The notes: generated by a model not told the origin, from the letters alone. 22,872 nt of DNA from JBMOLK01 sp049325575 (GCA_049325575.1 JBMOLK010000030.1:1-22872); one strand, 5' to 3'. Shown: positions 15,395 to 22,872, numbered from the stretch's first letter. Program-made: numbers and translations.

Positions 15395-16898
15395 ACTGAC
15401 TAAGATGGGAGTACACAGAATCTGTTACACTTTCGTCCATCACTCTTACAATTATGGTCTTACTGCTTGTAGCGCCGAAATCATTAATAAGCTCCCATCT
15501 GTATGTAAATGTTCCTGCTTCTTCTGCTTTAAGTGTCACTATTTTAGCCTGTGACCTTGGCGTATTGTCTTTTATATTGTATCTTACATACTCTTTGTCG
15601 TTTTGATACAGGATTAATGTAGTACCGTTATTGCCGTTTTTCATATACATATGGACTGTATAATCCTGCCCTATAGTAACCTTGTATATATCTGCGCTTA
15701 TCCGTACTTCACCCGGTACTCCCTCTGCTTTTGTAATTGCCGGTGATGGGCTTGGATCGATATTACCCGTGTTTTCGGGTATTACTGCAGGAATTTCAGG
15801 AGATGGCTCTGGAATTATGATTTCCGGTTCATCAATATTGCTTTCTACTGGTTCAGTATCACCGGTATTACTGTTTTCTTGACCATCCCTTCCTTTATTG
15901 CTGGTATTGTCAGTACTGGAATAAGCTGTGGAATTATTATTAGAGCTGCCTGCAGTATTGATAACTATTATATAAGCCCTGTATAATATAAAGCATATAA
16001 TAATTGATGTAATGGCCCAGGCTGCAATAATGAGTTTTGAAGTCTTCTCTTTTTTTCTTACTCTGTAGTTCCCAAATTGGGTCTGCTTTCCTACATTATT
16101 ACTTTTATTATGTCTTATGACTATGAATTTACCTTGAATAGTAAACAAAAGAGCCTGTTCATTGGAGGCTTCAAGGATTAGGCCTGTGTTCTCTTCTATT
16201 TCCTTTCCCGTATCTATGTTCTTTATATAACTTTTCATAATTCTAAGGTTGCTTCTTAGAACTAAAGTTAAAGCAAGTATATATTCTTTGTATTTATCAA
16301 TTATCTTTTTGTTTTGTTTGATGCTTTCATCAAGGTCATCAACGGGTATGCTCTTATTTTTAAAAAGCTTTTCAATAAGTATGTTACTGCCGGATAGTAT
16401 TTTTGCTGCTTTTAAAGAAAAATCAATGCTTTGACTATCGGAAGGAGTTAAGTAAGGCAGTTCATTAAGTCTTATCCCAAATTCCCACAACTGCTTTTTA
16501 AAATGGGATATTTCTTTGGTGTTCTCATAATCACAGTATAAGTAATACTTTTCATCATCTATTTGCTGCAGAGAGTAATTGGAGCTTTGTTCCTTTACGT
16601 AGCTTAATACCCATTCTTTAATAATTTTTTCGGAAAATAAGAGGAAACCTTCACTGCTTTCAATATCATAGTTATCAATGGAATGGTTAAAAGCATCCAG
16701 CCCGATGTCAAACTCCGGACTGTTTTTCGGTAACGTAGACTTGCCAAGTACATGCAGAATCGTATCCATAATAAAGCTTTTATGATTATCGATAAATTCT
16801 TCCCTTAAGAGGTTATCCCCTTGTCTGATTTTATCAATGGTCTCAATGGTATCGTCTTTTGGAAGCTTTTTTCTATTTATATTGTTAAAGAACTCCAT
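15393..16898 (-). CDS. One-piece SigI-RsgI fusion: sigma factor, anti-sigma domain, membrane helix and extracellular Ig-like domain
   Basis: This gene encodes 501 residues from ATG 16898 (GGGGAGTAGG upstream). Residues 1-105 match sigma-I region 2 (KIRQGDNLLREEFIDNHKSFI, DIGLDAFNHSIDNYD, FLLFSEKIIKEWVLSYVKEQ). Residues 128-226 match the sigma-I C-terminal domain (FKKQLWEFGIRLNEL, AAKILSG, then IPVDDL...YKEYILALTLVLRSNL). Residues 236-275 match the RsgI N-terminal anti-sigma domain (NTGLILEASNEQALLFTIQG, KFIVIRHNK...VGKQ). One membrane helix lies at about 289-312, then a Ser/Asn/Pro linker (315-393) and an Ig-like domain (394-489; DYTVHMYMKNGNNGTTLILY, GTFTYRWELINDFG) resembling those of chitinases and glycanases. 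SigI and RsgI are normally two proteins from adjacent genes. The recognition helix is divergent (KQNKKIIDKYKEYI against the usual IER.RKYI), so promoter choice or DNA binding may differ. Confidence 0.85.
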   Translation of the reverse strand: MEFFNNINRKKLPKDDTIETIDKIRQGDNLLREEFIDNHKSFIMDTILHVLGKSTLPKNSPEFDIGLDAFNHSIDNYDIESSEGFLLFSEKIIKEWVLSYVKEQSSNYSLQQIDDEKYYLYCDYENTKEISHFKKQLWEFGIRLNELPYLTPSDSQSIDFSLKAAKILSGSNILIEKLFKNKSIPVDDLDESIKQNKKIIDKYKEYILALTLVLRSNLRIMKSYIKNIDTGKEIEENTGLILEASNEQALLFTIQGKFIVIRHNKSNNVGKQTQFGNYRVRKKEKTSKLIIAAWAITSIIICFILYRAYIIVINTAGSSNNNSTAYSSTDNTSNKGRDGQENSNTGDTEPVESNIDEPEIIIPEPSPEIPAVIPENTGNIDPSPSPAITKAEGVPGEVRISADIYKVTIGQDYTVHMYMKNGNNGTTLILYQNDKEYVRYNIKDNTPRSQAKIVTLKAEEAGTFTYRWELINDFGATSSKTIIVRVMDESVTDSVYSHLSQ

Positions 16899-17241
16899 AC
16901 CTAACCTACTCCCCGCATAACAAAAATATCTTGACTTATACATTTATATATAATAAATTTCCAAGAATTTATTATATCAAAAATTTCGGCAAAAATAAAA
17001 CTAATTTATTTTAAGATATTAAAGTTACAGGGTTTTGGTTTTTCTGATAATCCTAAGACTAATAGCATCTTTATTGATGGGAAATAAAAAATAATTACAT
17101 TGTGCTAACTGGCGTTGAATATAATTAACTAGAGTTAAGATGATAACAAAGCCTCAAATGCATAATGATATGGAACTAACGGCAATAATTGTTAATATTA
17201 TATAATTAGAGATTAAAATATGTGGGAGGGAGAGTGACTGA
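16899..17241. other. Divergent intergenic region
   Basis: This is 343 bases of very AT-rich sequence between the SigI-RsgI gene (leftward) and the stalk-domain gene (rightward). It must hold both promoters. On the + side TATAAT at 17201-17206 lacks a good -35, and TTGAAT (17115-17120) with TAAGAT (17136-17141) has a 15-base spacer. I found no convincing sigma-I type promoter (C-rich -35 with CGAA/CGAT -10) at proper spacing, no hairpin of note and no gene. Confidence 0.4.
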
Positions 17242-18063
17242 ATGAAAAAGAAATTTCTGTGTCTGGTTGTTCTTTCGTTATTATTGCTTTGTCTTAGCCA
17301 AATTGTATCCGCACTTGGTTTGAACCCCGTCAATGTTATGTCATATGCCGCACAAAATGCAACAAAAAGCCAAAACAATAATGAAATAATAGTCCAGCTA
17401 AATGGTGAAAAACTTGTTTTTGATGTCAAACCCTACATTAAAAACGGAAGGACTCTTGTACCTTTTAGGGGAATTCTGGAGGCTTTTGGTGCAAAAGTTG
17501 ACTGGAATGGAGCAGAGAAGTCTGTATATGCCCATAATAGCACTACCTACATCTACTTAAAAATAGGAGATAGCTTTGCTTATGTCAATGGACGAAAGAT
17601 AACACTGGATGTACTGGCAGAAATAAAGGACGGAAGGACTTTCCTTCCACTTAGGTTCATAAGTGAGAACCTGGGAGCACATGTAGATTGGGATAATACA
17701 ACACGTACAGTAACAATATTATACAAAAAGACAACCTTTACACTGGGCGAAACCATGTCTTTTGAAGGAATAAAGGTTTTAATAGAAAAGGTTGAAAAGA
17801 ATGCCGGTAACAACAAATGGCTAATATGCGGAAAAGCAAGCCTTAAAGGTAAAGAAATAATAATTGACGTAATCGATAATGATGGGCTTGAGGCTCCTGG
17901 ACTTATCTATTTCAACAACTCTGGGGAGGAAATGGACCCCTTTGAAGTAGATGTTTATATACCTAAGCCTGATTTTGACGGGAAGTACATTGTTATAAAG
18001 CTTGTTACAGAAGATGGGAAACAGATGAAAATAGGAGAATATGTTTTGCAGCCTTTATTTTAG
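17242..18063 (+). CDS. Secreted stalk-domain (copper amine oxidase N-terminal-like) protein
   Basis: This gene encodes 273 residues, with GGGAGGGAGAG upstream of ATG 17242. Residues 1-24 are a signal peptide (MKKKF, hydrophobic core, cleavage near VSA). Residues about 47-160 are a PF07833-type stalk domain: VQLNGEKLVFDVKPYIKNGR, TLVPFRGILEAFGAKVDW, then the second half with VNGRKITLDVLAEIKDGRTF and LPLRFISENLGAHVDW. Such domains are common on surface proteins of clostridia and are thought to be cell-envelope modules, not oxidases. Residues 165-273 are an unrecognised beta-rich domain (ITFTLGETMSF-like start, GKASLKGKEIIIDVIDNDG). The gene is twelve bases ahead of the VWA-like gene, so they form an operon of exported proteins. 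Confidence 0.88.
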   Translation: MKKKFLCLVVLSLLLLCLSQIVSALGLNPVNVMSYAAQNATKSQNNNEIIVQLNGEKLVFDVKPYIKNGRTLVPFRGILEAFGAKVDWNGAEKSVYAHNSTTYIYLKIGDSFAYVNGRKITLDVLAEIKDGRTFLPLRFISENLGAHVDWDNTTRTVTILYKKTTFTLGETMSFEGIKVLIEKVEKNAGNNKWLICGKASLKGKEIIIDVIDNDGLEAPGLIYFNNSGEEMDPFEVDVYIPKPDFDGKYIVIKLVTEDGKQMKIGEYVLQPLF

Positions 18064-18075
18064 AGGGGGATATGT

Positions 18076-20112
18076 ATGAAAAGTAAAGTTTCTTGTCTGA
18101 TAGTGTTAACAGCATTTGTATTGCTGATTTTCGCACAAAACTATGTTTTTGCACAAGACAATATTACAGCAGAAATGACAGCTGATCCTAATCGGGTTGA
18201 GCTTGGAAATACAGGATTTATTGGATATAGTCAGAGAGGTACACTGGATATTGGAAGTATTAAGCCAAAGGATAAAGAGCTTGTATTGTTAGTGGACTCC
18301 TCTTCGGAACAGAATTCACCGATTCCCCCTAGTTCAAGTGCATTTGATTATGCCTTGTTTTCAGGAGATTCAAACAGCGATCTAACTATAAGCGGAGCAA
18401 ATGTCTCTGTCAATGGGGATGTACACTCAAACAGGGGAGTAGTTTCAAGGTCCACAAGCATCAGTTTAAGGGGAACCTGTGAAGCTGTTACCCAGGTCAC
18501 AGTCGCTACAGGATATTCTGATTTCAACAGTGAGACTGTTATTGTAAATAATGCAAGTCATGTGGATACGCCGGACATATCTGCACAGCTAATCAGCAAA
18601 GCAAGAAATGATAACAAGCTTCAGGTTATTAATTCAAGAAATTATAATGAAACCAATAACAATACCTTATTAAAAAACCTGGTAACAAAAGAGCTGGCTG
18701 GCCAAAATAATATATGGCTGTATTATGAAAGTAGTAGCAATACATGGAATATAACCGGTCAAAATCTGGTACTGGATAAAACCATGTATTTTGAAGGTAA
18801 TTTATTATTTAACGTACAAAGCGTTACAGGCGCTGGATTTATAATTGCTACAGGGAATATTATGGTTAATGGAAGCGGTCTTAGCAATACTTCGATAGAA
18901 AACCCCATTTGTGTTTATTCAGTTAACGGAGATATTAAATTATATATGGGCGGCATTAATTATTACGGAATCATCTATGCTCCAAATGGGAAGGTTGAAG
19001 TGAATTCTTCGGGTCTAAATATAAATGGAAGTCTTATATCGAAGTCTATAGTGACCGGCAATCATGGTGTTAATTACACTTATAGATTAACGTCTGTCCA
19101 TAATACTATAATAGATACTATAACACATCCGCCTTTATACAGCACTGTAAAGGATACAGCAAAGAAATTTGCAGATCAATTTGCAGGAACAAACATGAAA
19201 ATCGGGTTTATCCGCTACTCCGATGATGCAGATAATAACAGCTTTAGGTTTTATAATATGTCTTCAGGCAGTGAACTGGCAAATCTTAAAGGTGAAATAG
19301 ATGCATCTTCTGCAGGTGGAGGAAGTAATCTGGGAGATGGGCTTAGAAGGGCTTATCACATGCTGAAAAACGGATCTGCGGATGCACAAAAGTATATTAT
19401 TGTCATTTCAAGCAGCAATCCCAATAAATGGACCAGAGCCGGGGAAAACTCGGATACCTTTAAAACAAATGAAGGTGATGCAATCTATCTTGGTGACAAT
19501 ACCAGCAGTAAACCTTTTAATTACTGTCTGGAAATAGGCAGTTTGATTAGAAATTATAATATAAAGCCATTCTTTATAGACTTTAAGCCCGGGGGAACAG
19601 TTGACAGAATAGGACAAATATCACAAATATCAGGAGCAGATATTGTAAGTGCTACCCCAAGGCGCTTTTATGATCCCGAACCCACCGATTCAAATGCAGT
19701 AAACACTGTCATAGGAAGTATATCCGGAATAATAAAGACTGTGGTTCCACCGGAAGAAGCAAATGTTACTGCTGTGTTTGAACAACTTCTCCCGTTAGGA
19801 GTTGAACCTGTAAATGAACCTGCAACAATGGATGCACCAACGGGACGTTGGCGGATTACACGTCAATTATCCGGTGTTAAGGTGAAAAAGGTGGGAACTT
19901 CATACATGCTTGAAGCACCTGATTTTAGGATCAAGGTAAGATATAAAAAACTAGCCCCTCCGGAATCTCCAATTGTATTTTTATCTCAAGATGGAGTCAT
20001 CAAATATACTTTTGAAAATTGCTTTGATGCAGATGGAAATCCCAAGCAGCCGGCAGAAGTTCATTTAAACAGTATTTCAGTTGTTGTAGTCTTATCAATC
20101 GATATTCAATAG
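18076..20112 (+). CDS. Secreted VWA-like protein with a large insertion and a degenerate metal site
   Basis: This gene encodes 678 residues, with GAGGGGGATATGT upstream of ATG 18076. Residues 1-26 are a signal peptide (cleavage near VFAQ). A von Willebrand A-like fold starts at KELVLLVDSSSE (D74) and resumes only at about 355 (LYSTVKDTAKKFADQFAGTNMK, IGFIRYSD, GGGSNLGDGLRRAYHML, KYIIVISSSNPN). The intervening 80-350 is a beta-rich Gly/Asn/Ser repeat-like region (GDSNSDLTISGANVSVNGDV, LVLDKTMYFEGNLLFNVQS, INYYGIIYAPNGKVEVNSSG), similar to the beta-helical modules of pilus-assembly-type surface proteins. The metal site is incomplete: D-S-S-S-E instead of DxSxS, and VISSS where a Asp is usual. 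The last 120 residues are an Ig-like beta module. It probably acts in adhesion or surface assembly with its operon partner. Confidence 0.8.
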   Translation: MKSKVSCLIVLTAFVLLIFAQNYVFAQDNITAEMTADPNRVELGNTGFIGYSQRGTLDIGSIKPKDKELVLLVDSSSEQNSPIPPSSSAFDYALFSGDSNSDLTISGANVSVNGDVHSNRGVVSRSTSISLRGTCEAVTQVTVATGYSDFNSETVIVNNASHVDTPDISAQLISKARNDNKLQVINSRNYNETNNNTLLKNLVTKELAGQNNIWLYYESSSNTWNITGQNLVLDKTMYFEGNLLFNVQSVTGAGFIIATGNIMVNGSGLSNTSIENPICVYSVNGDIKLYMGGINYYGIIYAPNGKVEVNSSGLNINGSLISKSIVTGNHGVNYTYRLTSVHNTIIDTITHPPLYSTVKDTAKKFADQFAGTNMKIGFIRYSDDADNNSFRFYNMSSGSELANLKGEIDASSAGGGSNLGDGLRRAYHMLKNGSADAQKYIIVISSSNPNKWTRAGENSDTFKTNEGDAIYLGDNTSSKPFNYCLEIGSLIRNYNIKPFFIDFKPGGTVDRIGQISQISGADIVSATPRRFYDPEPTDSNAVNTVIGSISGIIKTVVPPEEANVTAVFEQLLPLGVEPVNEPATMDAPTGRWRITRQLSGVKVKKVGTSYMLEAPDFRIKVRYKKLAPPESPIVFLSQDGVIKYTFENCFDADGNPKQPAEVHLNSISVVVVLSIDIQ

Positions 20113-20124
20113 AAGTGTGTAAAA

Positions 20125-20156
20125 AGGGGCTTCAAATAATACGAAGCCTCTTTTTT
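20125..20156 (+). terminator. Rho-independent terminator of the stalk/VWA operon
   Basis: AGGGGCTTC (20125-20133) pairs with GAAGCCTCT (20143-20151) with one G-T pair, and six T follow. Confidence 0.88.
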
Positions 20157-20211
20157 GATGAGCTTTCATAGACAAAAATTTAAATCCATGTCTATATAAC
20201 ATTATTTGTGA

Positions 20212-20237
20212 TTGAAAATATACGTTTATGATATAAT
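20212..20237 (+). promoter_or_regulatory. Extended -10 promoter of the DUF4272 gene
   Basis: TGATATAAT at 20229-20237 is an extended -10 (TG-N-TATAAT). TTGAAA at 20212-20217 is a possible -35, but the spacer is only 14 bases, so the extended -10 probably carries recognition. Confidence 0.55.
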
Positions 20238-20285
20238 GTTAACTAAGACTTGTTTAAACCTAAGAATTTTAAGAGGTGGTATACA

Positions 20286-21464
20286 ATGAGGAATTGTACC
20301 CTATTTGTTTCAATAAAGGAATACAGCAAAATCATGTCCGCCATAATGGAAGTGTTCCGTGATAAGACGGTTCAAGTTTCAGAAGACGGATTTAAGATTA
20401 TAGTTACAAATAAAAAGCTGTTTGGTAAGTACAATGTCACTTTTTCTCTAAAGACAGACGAAAGTGAAAAAGAGAATCTTAAAAGCATGATAAAAGGTAT
20501 GTTTGGATACTTTCATCAGATACAAACTAATCATCAGAAAATAAAAGAAAAACTTCTTTTGCAGATTTCTGCTCTTAATGCAGCCGTTGGGATAGTATCA
20601 GAAAAGGAAATGGATAAGGATATGTATACCAGGATTTTAGATACTGCTGCAAGGATAAACGGAGTGGTTTTTATGCCTTCCGGAGAGATGCTTGACAGGT
20701 ATGGCAGAGTAATTCTTAACCCAAATGGCGATTCGGAGGTTGATGATTTTATACCAACTGTGAATGCGGATTTGATTGATAGCCATATTAAGGTAACCAA
20801 GTCAGGAGAGGAGCGGAAGAAAAGATCGATAAAGCTGCTTCAAGATCAGGGGATACCATTCATTGAAGGTCTTCCTGTTATTGTAGGAGATGAAGATGCT
20901 GTTATAAGGAGCAAAGAAGAAATTGTAAAGAGAGCTGTTGCTTTATGCATTGTAGCACTCTATGCCGGTGGATTGGCAGACGGGGTTGATATAAAGGAGA
21001 ATGGGGAGTTTATTGAGGGTTTAATAGAACAGTATGGCGCAGAGGAGTTCTTCACACAAAAGGAGAAAATCTTTATAAAAAACCATAGCCCGAATAGTGT
21101 TGATATTGTTCAGTTTGCATGGATGTATGAGTGTTACTGGGTGCTTTTATGGGCTTTAGGATATGTTGATGAACTGGGTTTTCCTGAAAACATATGTGAT
21201 GTTAAGAGGGCCGTGAGCTATCTAAAGAACGCAGGTGATTATGAAACCTTTTTTAGTTATGCTGTTGTGAGAAAGAAGGAAGAAATATTAGATCAGGCAG
21301 ACCTTATTTACAGGTATGACTGGGCGTGTGTTGATGCAAGAATTAATAACCGTCCGGTACCGGGAGGATTAAACGATGAAGTTGTTGTTGAAAGGCATAG
21401 AGCCTTAAATTGGCTGGTAAACTACCTGGAATCGGAATGGGATGAGGTAAGGACTGATACTTGA
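20286..21464 (+). CDS. DUF4272 family protein
   Basis: This gene encodes 392 residues. ATG 20286 has AAGAGGTGG six bases upstream; the frame is open to 20250 but without a start signal. The C-terminal 225 residues match DUF4272: RKKRSIKLLQDQGIPFIEGL then LPVI, RSKEEIVKRAVALCIVALYA, FTQKEKIFI, FAWMYECYWVLLWALGYVDE, a cluster EEILDQADLIYRYDWACVDAR, and a final VVERHRALNWLVNY ending in WDEVRTDT. The N-terminal 160 residues (RNCTLFVSIKEYSKIMSAIM) form a separate alpha/beta part often found before DUF4272. No signal peptide is present, so it is cytoplasmic. The biochemical role of the family is unknown. It is monocistronic, with its own promoter and a terminator at both sides. Confidence 0.88.
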   Translation: MRNCTLFVSIKEYSKIMSAIMEVFRDKTVQVSEDGFKIIVTNKKLFGKYNVTFSLKTDESEKENLKSMIKGMFGYFHQIQTNHQKIKEKLLLQISALNAAVGIVSEKEMDKDMYTRILDTAARINGVVFMPSGEMLDRYGRVILNPNGDSEVDDFIPTVNADLIDSHIKVTKSGEERKKRSIKLLQDQGIPFIEGLPVIVGDEDAVIRSKEEIVKRAVALCIVALYAGGLADGVDIKENGEFIEGLIEQYGAEEFFTQKEKIFIKNHSPNSVDIVQFAWMYECYWVLLWALGYVDELGFPENICDVKRAVSYLKNAGDYETFFSYAVVRKKEEILDQADLIYRYDWACVDARINNRPVPGGLNDEVVVERHRALNWLVNYLESEWDEVRTDT

Positions 21465-21518
21465 TAAACTTCAATATTATTGTAATCCGACTATTGGGAG
21501 TGGGACTTAGAATAATAA

Positions 21519-21552
21519 AAAAGGGATTCTATAATATCATAAAATCCCTTTT
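21519..21552. terminator. Bidirectional terminator between DUF4272 and the second dockerin gene
   Basis: AAAAGGGATT (21519-21528) is complementary to AATCCCTTTT (21543-21552) with a 14-base loop. T-runs lie on both strands, which suits the convergent genes on its two sides. Confidence 0.8.
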
Positions 21553-21613
21553 AATAAACTTTTACTTACCTGATTATGAACAACATATTAAAGAGATCGA
21601 ATTAATAATGCCA

Positions 21614-22267
21614 TTAGCTTGCTTCAGGAAAGTTAACATATATTCCTAAAATAGTTCTGTTTAGAATTGCAAGATCATTTGAGGTTATTTCGCCGTCTTT
21701 ATCAAAATCTAAACGTTCAATGTCCATACCATCTGTATTACGAGTTAGAATTGCCTTAACTATAAGACGTTTTAAGTAAGCGGGATTATCATAATCGCCG
21801 GGTATGGTAATAGAAGGACGAACTGTAAACGGACAGGATTTTTTAAAACCGTTTGAACTGAACACGAATTCATAGTTTCCAGGCTCTAATATACCCAGAT
21901 TATAAGTAAGGGTTTCATAGGTTAATACTTGAATAACATCACCTGTCCAGCGTTCAATATCTGCGGTTCCTATAAATGATACCATTTCTGAACCGTCAGC
22001 CAGAGTAGCTGTCTCGGAGGTAACTGTACCGTCATAGGTAACCTTGTATCCTGCGGTATAGAACTCCAGATCCACAGTTGCAATATACTCGCCATTTTTG
22101 TCTTTACTGATGGAAACGGATACTTGCTCGTCATAAGGTGTATATTTAACATATGTTTCTATCGGTTCTGATGTAGAGTCTGTAGTGTCCCCATAAGCAG
22201 CTATTGGCATAACAACTACCATTAATAATGAAATAATAAGTAAGATGGATATTTTACTTTTGAACAT
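21614..22267 (-). CDS. Secreted protein with a degenerate C-terminal dockerin
   Basis: This gene encodes 217 residues from ATG 22267, with AAAGGAGA eleven bases upstream. Residues 1-26 are a signal peptide (MFKSK, hydrophobic core, cleavage near AYG-D). Residues 35-150 are an unrecognised beta-rich domain (VSVSISKDKNGEYIATVDLE, YKVTYDGTVTSET, LGILEPGNYEFVFSSNGFKK). Residues about 157-215 are dockerin-like. The second repeat has a good calcium loop (DFDKDGEITSNDLAILNRTI), but the first (GDYDNPAYLKRLIVKAILTR) has lost most loop Asp/Asn residues between GDYD and LKRL. The protein may bind cohesin weakly, act as a one-sided dockerin, or be drifting. It shares this architecture, but not its N-terminal sequence, with the dockerin protein at 14474. 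Confidence 0.82.
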   Translation of the reverse strand: MFKSKISILLIISLLMVVVMPIAAYGDTTDSTSEPIETYVKYTPYDEQVSVSISKDKNGEYIATVDLEFYTAGYKVTYDGTVTSETATLADGSEMVSFIGTADIERWTGDVIQVLTYETLTYNLGILEPGNYEFVFSSNGFKKSCPFTVRPSITIPGDYDNPAYLKRLIVKAILTRNTDGMDIERLDFDKDGEITSNDLAILNRTILGIYVNFPEAS

Positions 22268-22684
22268 AATTATCGAATCTCCTTTCCCCTAAACAAGAAT
22301 AGATAAACCAGCAAGTATGATACATAAAGCTTATGTACTATAAATCCCCACCTCCATTTAATATTATCAGGGATATGTGTAAAGTAGGATATATGTGTAG
22401 GCAAATGGAAATCGAAATAGAAATAAAATACTGGTACGAAGGTTAATAGCTTTAAATAAAGGTTACAGCATATACAAAAGACTATTTATATTTCTCTATA
22501 TGTAAAATTATATCAACAAATATTATTTATATCAAGAAATTTATTTATATATTGTAAGTTTTATACAAGTTATGAATTGATTATGATGTTCGGCCAAAAA
22601 CTTTAGAAAAATGTTGTGCAAAATATAAGAAGAGCCCATGATGATTTATGCTACAACTGATATAGATCCCTGCATACCTAACGA
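22268..22684. other. AT-rich intergenic region with a 17-base palindrome
   Basis: There is no convincing gene in this stretch. TACATAAAGCTTATGTA at 22321-22337 is a palindrome (TACATAA-AGC-TTATGTA) lying 54 bases upstream of the minus-strand dockerin start. It could be an operator or a transcript hairpin of that gene's leader. The rest is low-complexity AT-rich sequence. Confidence 0.5.
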
Positions 22685-22790
22685 CAATCTTTCGACTGCC
22701 ATCAAGCATTACGAAACCTATACCAATCTTTGCTCGACTGCCAGGGATACCTTGGAAACCTGCTGCAATCTTTCGACTGCAGCAGACCTC
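22685..22790. repeat. Degenerate tandem repeat, about 39-42-base unit, three copies
   Basis: CAATCTTTCGACTGCC (22685-22700), CAATCTTTGCTCGACTGCC (22724-22742) and CAATCTTTCGACTGC (22766-22780) recur every 39 to 42 bases, with a weaker GAAACCT(A/G) block between copies. The minus strand is open here and would read repeated GSRKI-type units, but it has no ribosome binding site. Confidence 0.65.
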
Positions 22791-22872
22791 CAGCAAATAA
22801 AATGAGTTACACAGGAATTACTTTAATAACAAGTAAGCTAATACAACAAAAATTAATGCCTGCGGAACCCCT

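Noticed and set aside
16899..17241. A sigma-I type promoter for the fusion gene or the stalk/VWA operon
   Set aside because: An AACCC block and a CGAA block occur on the minus strand, but about 46 bases apart, too far for a promoter.
21461..21649. A 62-residue plus-strand frame overlapping the end of the DUF4272 gene
   Set aside because: It runs straight through the bidirectional terminator at 21519-21552 and has no good start signal.
22685..22790. A CRISPR array
   Set aside because: The copies are too degenerate and too few, spacing varies within the unit, and no cas genes are present.
22581..22796. A 71-residue minus-strand open frame with GSRKI-type repeats
   Set aside because: It has no ribosome binding site and its content is explained by the 39-42-base DNA repeat; reported as a repeat instead.

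Overview
The window looks like chromosome of an AT-rich, Gram-positive, anaerobic cellulolytic clostridium of the cellulosome-forming group (Acetivibrio/Ruminiclostridium-like). The grounds are two secreted proteins ending in dockerin repeats, a SigI/RsgI-type signalling protein of the kind that controls cellulosome genes, a copper-amine-oxidase-type stalk-domain protein, strong AGGAGG-like ribosome binding sites and clostridial families (DUF3788, DUF4272). The species assignment is inference; nothing in the window names it.

Positions 1 to about 8130 look like the right end of an old integrated island. At the far left is a truncated IS630-type transposase. Next come a gene cut short beside it (possibly the N-terminus of a P4-type primase/DUF927 protein) and a decayed SF2 helicase pseudogene. 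These are followed by a well-preserved operon with its own promoter: a PD-(D/E)XK-type nuclease, a 1175-residue Ski2-like helicase with a C-terminal HIRAN-like domain, a small PHP-domain protein and a 200-residue unknown protein. The nuclease plus large helicase, overlapping by 16 bases, resembles the Hachiman (HamA/HamB) anti-phage arrangement, but the family assignment is inferred. The island ends at a degenerate tRNA-Leu 3' part (anticodon arm to CCA) followed by a strong terminator, as expected for the attachment scar of an element that inserts in a tRNA gene.

Positions 8370 to 14090 hold ordinary chromosomal genes: an AraC/GyrI-type regulator translationally coupled to a DUF3788 protein, a membrane-anchored S41-type peptidase homologue, a membrane-anchored lipase-like alpha/beta hydrolase, an Fpg/Nei-type DNA glycosylase that lacks the usual catalytic proline, and a convergent hypothetical gene.

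Positions 14200 to 22270 are a surface and secretion region. It contains a dockerin protein and, convergent to it, a single polypeptide that fuses a complete SigI-like sigma factor to an RsgI-like anti-sigma domain, a membrane helix and an extracellular Ig-like domain. Divergent from that is a two-gene operon for a stalk-domain protein and a VWA-like protein interrupted by a large insertion. A DUF4272 protein and a second, degenerate dockerin protein follow. The right edge carries a short degenerate tandem repeat.

The two items most worth following up are the one-piece SigI-RsgI protein and the nuclease/HIRAN-helicase/PHP cassette.
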